DNA of 35,985 nucleotides, from positions 1 to 35,985 of the forward strand of contig JAICIO010000053.1 in assembly GCA_025924315.1 (NCBI GenBank), read 5' to 3'. Both the position numbers and the translations under genes were made by a program. The notes under the pieces were generated by a model. It did no database searches. It was not told the origin of the DNA and saw nothing but the letters and a program-made list of their open reading frames with translations. Of the stretch, positions 24,139-31,316 are shown in pieces. Position 1 is the first letter of the stretch. Every line of letters starts with the position of its first letter. The DNA comes from Phycisphaerae bacterium (GTDB lineage Bacteria; Planctomycetota; Phycisphaerae; Tepidisphaerales; Tepidisphaeraceae).

Positions 24139-25329
24139 TCAATGCACTGACTCCACTGAAGTGCTGATGCGGCTGGAATCACTCAACGTCTCGTCCCAAT
24201 ACAGCTGTGCCGCATCGTGCAGTGTGACGTTCTTGAAAACCATCGATCCGCAAAAATACAGACGATCGTTCGCAACCAAATTTGCCCGCGAGCCAACGAA
24301 TTGTCCCGCGAGAATGCAGTCATTGCCGACCGTGATCGTTGTGCTGTCTGCCTGATACCAGGTGAGCGTACTCGGCTTCCAGGCGCCGGTCAGAATCTTT
24401 GAACGGTCGTTCATCGTGACATTGCCGTTCATGTAGATTGTCGCCGTGTCCGTGAACTGAATGATGGCGTCGGCCGCCAGGGTCAGCGACGAAAAGTAGT
24501 AGGTTCCGCCTGGCCAGAGAACCAAGCCGCTGACGATGGGTGTTGTGGAAACGCCACCCGGATTGATCACCGACGTCATCGTCGGCGTGGTGGGCGTTGC
24601 GATGCTGATGGGCATGACGTGCTTGGTGCCGTGAACAATCCCGTGGTTGAGATCAACTGCAGAACGACCGGCCCATTGGTCGCCGTACAGATTGCCGCTG
24701 GTTCCGAGATCGATCGATCCATTTCCCCCGAGCGTCGCGTTGTTGTTGTGATAGAGCATCGTCGGCACTGGCCAGACGTTTGGGTTATAGCTTGCGACAA
24801 ACAAGTTGGAGTACGCCGCGAAATTCGTCAGACCGGTAATGCCGGGCGGCGGGTCAGGAACGTAGGCGATAGCGGATGCCTTCACATCGCAATTCGCCAG
24901 ACCGAGGATTCGCCCGTACGCCAGCGGGATCGGATTCCCGCGCGCGCTCGTGCGGCGCGCGGTGATCTGAATGGCGTTCGCACTCGTGTAGGAAGTGTTC
25001 GCAAGCGCGGTGAAGGAGCCAGTGGAAGAATCCCACGTCCCGAATTGCAGATCGTTTGTGGAATCGAGCGCGATGGAGGTGCTGTCGCACTTGTTGGCGG
25101 CGGCGATGGCGACCGCGGCATTCTGGATGGTGGTAAGATCGCTCCCCTTTTTCATTTCCGCGGCGGCCGCGCGGGCGGATGCGTCGGCGGCGCGCATCAG
25201 TTCGGTCTTGGCAACCTCTACCCGGCCGAAGTCAACCGCGAGCGACACGAATGCACAGAGCGCAACCATCGCGATGACCGCATAGATCATTGCGAGTCCG
25301 CGACGGGATGGACAAATCCCCCGGTACAT
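24139..25329 (-). CDS. TadG-like surface protein, paralogue B
   Basis: The start is the ATG at 25329: GAGG lies 7 bases upstream and the product opens MYRGICPSRRGLAMIYAVIA, in register with paralogue D (MYRSRKRGIAALYMIV). An upstream ATG at 25362 would add 11 residues. The 396-residue protein matches paralogue A along its whole length: the anchor helix with VDFGRVEVAKTELMRAADAS, the shared block (DLQFGTWDSSTGSF, ANAIQITARRTSA, YGRILGLANCDVKASAIAYV), then GSIDLGTSGNLYGDQ, WPGGTYYFSSLTL, ATIYMNGNVTMNDR and YFCGSMVFKNVTL. The similarity suggests a recent tandem duplication. The gap to gene A is 95 bp with no clear terminator, so the pair may be co-transcribed. Confidence 0.82.
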   Translation of the reverse strand: MYRGICPSRRGLAMIYAVIAMVALCAFVSLAVDFGRVEVAKTELMRAADASARAAAAEMKKGSDLTTIQNAAVAIAAANKCDSTSIALDSTNDLQFGTWDSSTGSFTALANTSYTSANAIQITARRTSARGNPIPLAYGRILGLANCDVKASAIAYVPDPPPGITGLTNFAAYSNLFVASYNPNVWPVPTMLYHNNNATLGGNGSIDLGTSGNLYGDQWAGRSAVDLNHGIVHGTKHVMPISIATPTTPTMTSVINPGGVSTTPIVSGLVLWPGGTYYFSSLTLAADAIIQFTDTATIYMNGNVTMNDRSKILTGAWKPSTLTWYQADSTTITVGNDCILAGQFVGSRANLVANDRLYFCGSMVFKNVTLHDAAQLYWDETLSDSSRISTSVESVH

Positions 25330-25402
25330 ACAAACCTCATCGTCGCACGGATACAGCGACATAACTCGATGAGATGCGTATTCATGTCATGTCGGTACGA
25401 AA

Positions 25403-25436
25403 AAGTGCCCACGGTTTGCACGACCGCGGGCACTTA
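25403..25436 (-). terminator. Terminator after paralogue C, with two further hairpins beside it
   Basis: The arms at 25403-25415 and 25423-25435 pair over 13 bp with one mismatch. On the minus strand the stem runs into a T-rich tract (complement of AAAAGT at 25401). Two more hairpins lie between it and the stop at 25530: 25436-25460 (9 bp with one bulge) and 25486-25521 (13 of 14 bp). Confidence 0.7.
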
Positions 25437-25529
25437 TGGGACTCGCACACACGAGCCCATGGGAGGAGATGTTCTGGTGAGTGATGATTGGTGATTGATA
25501 TTCATGGATCAATCACCCATCACGATCGT

Positions 25530-26612
25530 TCATTTGACGATGAGAAGTTTGTCCGGGCGGTTGACGCGGACGTTGCGCTGGCCGGAGTTGTTGTTCCATT
25601 CGAAGAAGTCCCACGTCGCGAGGAACAGGCGCGTCGCACCTGGGGGAACCTGGAACTGCTGCTTCACGCCGTCCTTGGTCAAGCCGTCGCCGATGAAGAA
25701 GAGCTGCTTGAGCTTCGGCTGGTTGATCACATGATTACGCTTCTCGTCGGTTGAATAATCAAGCATGTCCGGATGGTTCGTGAGGTTGGGCTGATTCTCA
25801 TCGAGGAACACACCCACCAGCGCATTGATCGGAGCGCGGAGCTGCGAGATTCCGTTTTCCGCGCCGTTGGTGTTCGTGCCGATGTCGTCGAGCTCGCCGT
25901 CCGGCGCGTAGTCGGCCAGGTTCGGATCGTGACGCGCGTCGCCGCTGATCGAATCGAACGTGAGCAGATCACCGGTGCTCAGCGGCAGGGCCACCTGCAG
26001 CGGCGACTGGAGCGGATTCGTGGCGGTGCCGGCATAGTCCGGGCTGTTGTGCGGGTTGTTCAGGCTGGCGACGCTGCCCGCCGGCATGCCCGACAGATAC
26101 GGATTCGCCGTCGCGGAGATGTTGTCGTCGATGTGCACGCCGGGGATGAACTCGACGATGGTTTCGGCTTGGACGTCGCACGTGTTCTGCCCGAGAACGC
26201 GGGCGAACATCAGCGGAACCGACGTGCCGCGCGCGGTGATTCGCCGGGCGGTGACGTGCACCGCGTTGCAGGTGCTGATGTCGGTGGAGGTCGTCGCTTT
26301 GAACTTCTTGTCGCTTGGGCTCCACGTGCCGAATTCGATGTCCTTGACCTGGTCGAGGACCACCGGCGTGCCGTCGGCCTTGTTGTAGCCGGCATATTCG
26401 ACGGCCTTTGCGATGGCCGCGGACCTGGTCGCGCGGAGCTGGCTGGCCGCAGCGAGAGCGCCGCTGTCGGCGGCGCGGCGCAGCTCCGCTTTCACGAGCT
26501 GCACATGGCCGAAATCGACGGCCAGCGAACACAGGGCGCACAGCCCGATCATGATCACGATGGTGTAAACCATCGCGATGCCGGTTCGATCATTCTGACG
26601 TTTGCGTGACAT
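25530..26612 (-). CDS. TadG-like surface protein, paralogue C, with a different C-terminal domain
   Basis: The start is the ATG at 26612, with GGGGAGA 7 bases upstream. The frame stays open to 27101, but that part only shadows paralogue D. The 360-residue protein has the common anchor (TGIAMVYTIVIMIGLCALCS, VDFGHVQLVKAELRRAAD) and the shared proximal block (DIEFGTWSPSDKKF, CNAVHVTARRITA, FARVLGQNTCDVQAETIVEF). After about residue 180 it diverges: NGISQLRAPINALVGVFLDE, FFIGDGL, QFQVPPGATRLFLATWDFFE and WNNNSGQRNVRVN. This resembles the carbohydrate-binding-like beta-sandwich seen in LecA-type lectins and in some PEP-CTERM proteins (PAGATxLFL...NNxGxxxVxV). A sugar-binding role is inference. 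The gap to upstream gene D is 28 bp, so D and C form an operon. Confidence 0.82.
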   Translation of the reverse strand: MSRKRQNDRTGIAMVYTIVIMIGLCALCSLAVDFGHVQLVKAELRRAADSGALAAASQLRATRSAAIAKAVEYAGYNKADGTPVVLDQVKDIEFGTWSPSDKKFKATTSTDISTCNAVHVTARRITARGTSVPLMFARVLGQNTCDVQAETIVEFIPGVHIDDNISATANPYLSGMPAGSVASLNNPHNSPDYAGTATNPLQSPLQVALPLSTGDLLTFDSISGDARHDPNLADYAPDGELDDIGTNTNGAENGISQLRAPINALVGVFLDENQPNLTNHPDMLDYSTDEKRNHVINQPKLKQLFFIGDGLTKDGVKQQFQVPPGATRLFLATWDFFEWNNNSGQRNVRVNRPDKLLIVK

Positions 26613-26640
26613 ATTCGTCTCCCCGAACTTTCTGGCGGCG

Positions 26641-27840
26641 CTATTGGACAACGATGATCTTCTTGACGAACGGCGCGGACATTTTCTCGTCGTAATGCAC
26701 CGATCCCGAGCCGGTGATGGTGACGGTTTTTCCGACGAGTTGGCCGAAAATGTCCGTCGTGCCCGTGAGCGTGACAGTCGCGAGTGGCGCGTAGAGGTCG
26801 ACGTAGATCGCGGAATTCCCGGAGAATGTCGCGCTCGTGTGCGAATTGAGGAGAATGATCTGAAGGTTCTGCGCGATCCCCTGATATGCATCGGATCCGC
26901 CGGTGAGCGTGAGGTTGCCGGCGACGTAGATTGTGACGGGCCCGCTGACGCTTGCGTTGATCTTCGCACCACCGGAGGCGGTGAAGTCCTGGAAGTAATA
27001 GACCCCCGCCGGGAACTGCACGCTGCTCTGCCCGTTGATTGAGAAGCTGCCGTCTTTAACGTATTGCGAGACCGCGGTGTTGTTGTTGACGAACTGCGCA
27101 AGACCGGCGCTAAGCGGCGGCTTCACGATCGGCTCGCTCAGTGAATCCTTCGAGCCGGTGACATTTCCGCCGATGACGTTGTACCCTTCGCCCGGACTCG
27201 CGTCACCGTCGATGGTGGCGCTGCCACTCAGCATGATGTTGCCGTTGCTCGCGACGTTGCCGTGCGAGAGGTGCGTGGACGATGAGTACGGTCCGTCACT
27301 CGACTTGTAGCTGTCGGTTGACGCAGTCCCACTCATCGAGACGGAGTCGAGGCCGATGATGCCGTATCCACTGCCGCCTTTGGTCAGTAGTGCGATCGAA
27401 GTAGCGCTCACGTCGGTCGATTCGACGCCGAGCACGCGGGCGAACAGAAGTGGCACCGCGTTGGCCCGTGCAAAGCTGCGGCGGGCGATCACCCGAATTG
27501 CATTCGCGGCAGTGAGGCTCGAACCGCTTAGCGGCGTAAACTGCTTGGTGGTTGACGACCAGAGCCCAAAGTCGATGTCGCTGGCGGGATCAAGCACGAC
27601 GGGCGTGCCGTCGGCATTGTTGAGCCCCGCGTATTTGACGGCGAGCGACCTGGCGGTTTCAACGTCAGCGGGCACGGAAGACGCGCCCGCGCGGGCGGCG
27701 GCATCGGCGGCGCGACGCAGCTCGGTTTTGGTGAGCTGCACGCGGCCGTAGTCCACAGCGAGTGACGCCGCACCACACAACAGCGCCATCAAAACGATCA
27801 TGTACAGCGCGGCAATGCCGCGCTTGCGTGAGCGGTACAT
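26641..27840 (-). CDS. TadG-like surface protein, paralogue D
   Basis: The 399-residue protein starts at the ATG at 27840, with GGGAGGA upstream. The anchor reads MYRSRKRGIAALYMIVLMAL then VDYGRVQLTKTELRRAADAA. The shared block has DIDFGLWSSTTKQF, ANAIRVIARRSFA and FARVLGVESTDVSATSIALL. The C-terminal 240 residues follow the pattern GIIGLDSVSMSG, TDSYKSSDGPYS, GNVASNGNIMLSGSATIDGD, QFPAGVYYFQDF, GPVTIYVAGNLTLTGG, IDVDL-like YVDLYAPLATVTLTGTTDIF and GQLVGKTVTITGSGSVHYDE. This resembles the DUF7305-type beta-helical domain found after TadG-like anchors. It pairs most closely with paralogue E. It is first in a likely operon with C. Confidence 0.82.
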   Translation of the reverse strand: MYRSRKRGIAALYMIVLMALLCGAASLAVDYGRVQLTKTELRRAADAAARAGASSVPADVETARSLAVKYAGLNNADGTPVVLDPASDIDFGLWSSTTKQFTPLSGSSLTAANAIRVIARRSFARANAVPLLFARVLGVESTDVSATSIALLTKGGSGYGIIGLDSVSMSGTASTDSYKSSDGPYSSSTHLSHGNVASNGNIMLSGSATIDGDASPGEGYNVIGGNVTGSKDSLSEPIVKPPLSAGLAQFVNNNTAVSQYVKDGSFSINGQSSVQFPAGVYYFQDFTASGGAKINASVSGPVTIYVAGNLTLTGGSDAYQGIAQNLQIILLNSHTSATFSGNSAIYVDLYAPLATVTLTGTTDIFGQLVGKTVTITGSGSVHYDEKMSAPFVKKIIVVQ

Positions 27841-27898
27841 CGGTCCTCCCAGGTTCTAGCAAAGGGTGTCAGAGAAGAGGGTGACCCTGGCCGGGTCG

Positions 27899-28030
27899 CG
27901 CGGGCGTTACGATACGAACGCCCGCGGTGCAAATTCTCTCCGACGAGCAAATATGCACCGCGAAATCAAGCCGACTAAATTGAGAAAATGATTAGCGGAC
28001 GCAAAAGCGAGCGATGACGGTCCGCTTAAT
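27899..28030. repeat. Hairpins between paralogues E and D
   Basis: There is a perfect 10-bp stem at 27899-27926 (CGCGGGCGTT paired with AACGCCCGCG). A second stem pairs 27991-28000 (ATTAGCGGAC) with 28020-28030 (GTCCGCTTAAT, one bulge). On the minus strand the second stem is followed by CATTTTCTC, so it may terminate paralogue E. The rest of the 273-bp gap must hold the promoter of D; I see no other feature. Confidence 0.5.
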
Positions 28031-28113
28031 GGGAATATGCACGAGATGCGGAAGGCGGCGCATCCCAACGGGAGCGCAGAATGCGGGGGCGATCGAAACG
28101 CTGAGCAGAGGAC

Positions 28114-29283
28114 TTAGTGGACGAGTTGGATCGCGCCCCCGCTACCATTGAGCGCTTCGTCGAAGTGCACGCCGCCCTGCCAGCTGCCGCTGAAGTTCAA
28201 GGTTTTGGCGATGATCGAGCCGTAAATATCCGCGGCGCCGCTCTGTGTGACGGTGCTCATGGGCGCATAGATCTTCGCATAAAGATCCGCCTGGCCGCTG
28301 AGGCTCATTGTTGTTCCGTTCGTCAACATGAAGATCTGCAAGTTCGCCGGAATGTTCTGATACGTTTTGATGTAGCCGCCGCTCATCGTCATGTTTCCGC
28401 TGACGTAGAGCCGAACAGGCCCCTGCAGATACATGGTCGCGGAACCGGAGATGTTCACGCTCGTCGCGTAATAATCGCCGGCGGCGACGTAGCTGCTCCC
28501 ACCGGTGACGTTCACCGCGCCGAGCGAGGTGTAGGTCGCGGGGAGCGTAGGCGCGGGATATACCATCGCCGTCGAGAGAACTTTTTGCGACCCGAGGATG
28601 GTGGAACCGGCGCTCTTCGACGCAGTCTTTCCCGATGGCAGGTAAACGTTGCCGTCAACGATGGAATTTCCGCTCAGATTGATGCTGCCGTTGCTCGCGA
28701 TGGAGCCGAGATGCCCGCTCGTCACCGGGGGATAGGTCCCAGTGCTGGAGTTGTAGCTGTCGGTGTTTCCGTTGCCGGAAATGGTCACGGAATTCAGACC
28801 AACCAGCCCGTAGGCTGGGCTGCAATAGGCGATGCCGGAGGTTTCGACATCGAATGTCTGGCATCCCAATACGCGCGCAAACGTGAGTTGGAGCGGGTTG
28901 CCGTTCGCAGTCGTTCGTCGGGCCCAGACGCGAACGGCATTGGCACTCGATTGCGAAGCGCCGGTCAGAACGGTGAACGTCCCACTCGATGTATCCCAAC
29001 TGCCAAAGTCGATATCGCTCGTGCGATTGAGCGTGAGTGTTCCACCATCAACTGAATTCAACGACGCGATACTGATCGCCGCATCCTGTGCCGCGGTCAC
29101 GCCGCTGCCGAGCTTTGCGACCGCCGCCCTCGCCGCTGCGTCGGCATTGCGCCTCAGCTCCGTCTTCGCGAGCTGCACGTGACCGAAATCCACCGCAAGT
29201 GAAACAAACGCGCAAAAGAGAACGAGCGCAATCGCTGCGTAGACGAGAACGGTCCCGGCCTGCCGCTGGGAAAAAGGTCGCAT
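28114..29283 (-). CDS. TadG-like surface protein, paralogue E
   Basis: The 389-residue protein has the anchor QAGTVLVYAAIALVLFCAFV with VDFGHVQLAKTELRRNADAA, and the shared block (DIDFGSWDTSSGTF, ANAVRVWARRTTA, FARVLGCQTFDVETSGIAYC). The C-terminal part closely follows paralogue D: YGLVGLNSVTISGNGNTDSY, GSIASNGSINLSGNSIVDGN, YVAAGDYYATSVNISGS, GPVRLYVSGNMTMSGG, ANLQIFMLTN, DLYAKIYAPMSTVTQSGAA, DIYGSIIAKTLNFSGS and VHFDEAL. This is a repetitive beta-strand layout typical of right-handed helices or polymer-forming surface proteins. It lies 87 bp downstream of the ABC gene on the same strand. The Shine-Dalgarno before ATG 29283 is weak. Confidence 0.82.
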   Translation of the reverse strand: MRPFSQRQAGTVLVYAAIALVLFCAFVSLAVDFGHVQLAKTELRRNADAAARAAVAKLGSGVTAAQDAAISIASLNSVDGGTLTLNRTSDIDFGSWDTSSGTFTVLTGASQSSANAVRVWARRTTANGNPLQLTFARVLGCQTFDVETSGIAYCSPAYGLVGLNSVTISGNGNTDSYNSSTGTYPPVTSGHLGSIASNGSINLSGNSIVDGNVYLPSGKTASKSAGSTILGSQKVLSTAMVYPAPTLPATYTSLGAVNVTGGSSYVAAGDYYATSVNISGSATMYLQGPVRLYVSGNMTMSGGYIKTYQNIPANLQIFMLTNGTTMSLSGQADLYAKIYAPMSTVTQSGAADIYGSIIAKTLNFSGSWQGGVHFDEALNGSGGAIQLVH

Positions 29284-29370
29284 GGCTCTGAGAACATCGA
29301 ATTAAAACGTGCCGAGATGCAACCCGGCCGCGGGATTTATCGTTATCGGACGTACGGATAGCCCCCCGCA

Positions 29371-31251
29371 TCACGCGGCGTGCTGGACGAATTGTTCGTA
29401 GAGGTGCGCATACTTGCCGCCGAGGTCGAGCAGTTCGTGATGTGTTCCGCGTTCGACGATGCGGCCTTTGTCGACCACCAGGATGCAGTCGGCCTTCATG
29501 ATCGTGCTGAGGCGGTGGGCAACAATGAACGTCGTGCGGCCGGCGAGGAGCTTTTCGAGCGATTCCTGCACGAGCATCTCCGTCGCGGTATCGACGGCGC
29601 TGGTCGCCTCGTCGAGCATGAAGATGCGCGGGTCGGCGAGGAATGCTCGCGTGAAGCAGATGAGCTGCCGCTGTCCGAGCGACATGTTCGCACCGCGTTC
29701 GCCGACTTCGGTGTGATAACCATTTTGCAGCTGCATGATCGAGTCGTGCGATCCAATTGCCTTCGCGGCGGAGATGACATCTTCGAGCGTCGCACTCGGC
29801 GTAGCGTAGCGGATGTTCTCGAGCACGGTGCCGGTGAAGAGATAGTTCACTTGCAGCACGAGCCCCATCTGCCGGTGCAGTGATTCGCCGGTGACGAAGC
29901 GAATGTCGTGGCCGTCGACGAGCACGCGGCCCTTTTGCGGTTGATAGAACCGTGCGATGAGCGAGATCGTGCTGCTCTTTCCGCTGCCGGTGGCGCCGAC
30001 GAGGGCGAAGGTTTGTCCGGGCCTGGCGGTGAAGTTCACGTCGTGCAGCACGGGGCGATCGGGGTTGTAGCCGAACGTCACGTTTTCGAATGTCACTTCA
30101 CCGACGATGCGCGGCAGCGGCTTGGCTTCGGGAAGATCCTGCACGTCCGGTTTGGTCTCGAGCAGGTTGAACACGCGCTCGGCACCGGCCATGGCCTGCA
30201 TCAGCTGGTTGTAAAAGTTGCCGAGGTTGAGAATCGGCTGCATGAACCAATCCCAGTACAAGTACGCCGCGACGATCGAGCCCACGCCTTTGCCGACGAG
30301 CTGATCGCTCGCGATGAGGTATCCGCCGTAGAGCAGGATGATCGCCTTGCCGATGAAGCCGATCGTCTGCAGCAGCGGTTGATACAGGCCGTTGATGCGC
30401 GCGATGCGCAGGTTGTTCAGCGTGTTGTCGTATTGCAGGCGATTGAAGACGGCGAGGTTCGGATCCTGGCGATGAAACGCGGTGACGACGCGCATGCCGG
30501 TGATGTTTTCGGCAAGGTTGGTCGAGACGCGCGTCCATCCTTCGCGCGCAACCTGCTGCATCGTTCCGGCGGTTTTGATGTACGTTCGGTTCGCGAAATA
30601 AAGCACGGGGCCGAGCCACACCACCGACAAAAATAGCCGCGGGCTCGTGTACACCAGCATGCTCGCCGCGACGACCATGATCATGCCGTTGGCGATGATC
30701 TGCCAGATCCCCCACACATTCACTTCGCGGAGGCTGTTGATGTCGCTGGTCATTCGGCTGATGATTCGACCGAGCTTCGTCTTGTCGTAATAGCTCATCG
30801 ACAGCTCTTGAAGATGATCGAAGAGCCGTTGCCGAATGCCGAACTGCACGGTTTCGCCCGCGCGCGTCATCACGATGATGCAGATGCGCTGCAGCACCAC
30901 GGAGCATGAAAAGACCAGGGCCCACAGGCCCATGATCCCGGCGAGGTGCACGATCGCCTTGTGTTCGCTTAAGCCCGCGAGGTGCGAGGAATAGCTCGTG
31001 CAGAAATCGATGATCCGCTCGATGAACCGCGGGCCGGACATGTCGCACAACACGTGCACCAGGCCGATGCCGATGCCAAGCATGTATTGCTTCTTATACG
31101 GGCGCAGGATCTGAAGCATCCGGCGGACGAGGCTCCACTCGATCGGCCGATACTTCTGCTCTTCGTCGTTCTCCAGTTCGGGCGGAGCGACTGCGAGTTG
31201 GCCTTGGGCCATGGCTCGCTGAGCGGATCGCATTTTCAATGCGCTGAGCAT
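29371..31251 (-). CDS. ABC exporter half-transporter (membrane plus ATPase), second of pair
   Basis: The 626-residue protein has an N-terminal type-I exporter membrane domain of six helices (about residues 50-340; for example MLGIGIGLVHVLCD, IMGLWALVFSCSVVLQ, GMIMVVAASMLVYTS). The ATPase domain (about 375-620) has Walker A GATGSGKSS, Q-loop LVLQVNYLF, signature MSLGQRQ, Walker B IFMLDEATSAVD, and H-loop IVAHRLS. The signature has Leu in place of the first Gly of LSGGQ, so its paired ATP site may be weak, as in heterodimeric exporters. The product of 31317-33365 is upstream on the same strand at a gap of 65 bp. Together they likely form a heterodimeric lipid, drug or peptide exporter in the inner membrane; the substrate cannot be told. 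Confidence 0.9.
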   Translation of the reverse strand: MLSALKMRSAQRAMAQGQLAVAPPELENDEEQKYRPIEWSLVRRMLQILRPYKKQYMLGIGIGLVHVLCDMSGPRFIERIIDFCTSYSSHLAGLSEHKAIVHLAGIMGLWALVFSCSVVLQRICIIVMTRAGETVQFGIRQRLFDHLQELSMSYYDKTKLGRIISRMTSDINSLREVNVWGIWQIIANGMIMVVAASMLVYTSPRLFLSVVWLGPVLYFANRTYIKTAGTMQQVAREGWTRVSTNLAENITGMRVVTAFHRQDPNLAVFNRLQYDNTLNNLRIARINGLYQPLLQTIGFIGKAIILLYGGYLIASDQLVGKGVGSIVAAYLYWDWFMQPILNLGNFYNQLMQAMAGAERVFNLLETKPDVQDLPEAKPLPRIVGEVTFENVTFGYNPDRPVLHDVNFTARPGQTFALVGATGSGKSSTISLIARFYQPQKGRVLVDGHDIRFVTGESLHRQMGLVLQVNYLFTGTVLENIRYATPSATLEDVISAAKAIGSHDSIMQLQNGYHTEVGERGANMSLGQRQLICFTRAFLADPRIFMLDEATSAVDTATEMLVQESLEKLLAGRTTFIVAHRLSTIMKADCILVVDKGRIVERGTHHELLDLGGKYAHLYEQFVQHAA

Positions 31252-31276
31252 ACGACTTCTCTCTCAACAACCTGTT

Positions 31277-31312
31277 TTCGTAGAACCGGTGCGCTGAAGC
31301 GCACGCTACGAA
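31277..31312. repeat. Hairpin between the two ABC genes, sharing 20 bp with 33989-34008
   Basis: TTCGTAG (31277-31283) pairs with CTACGAA (31306-31312) around an inner GTGCGCTGAAGCGCAC palindrome, with an unequal internal loop. The 20 bases ACCGGTGCGCTGAAGCGCAC (31285-31304) recur exactly at 33989-34008. It may reduce read-through between the two genes. Confidence 0.6.
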
Positions 31313-31316
31313 GTAA

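Noticed and set aside
26613-27101. Upstream extension of the paralogue C frame
   Set aside because: It overlaps paralogue D in another frame, is Ser/Arg-rich and lies before a good ribosome site and a conserved start at 26612.
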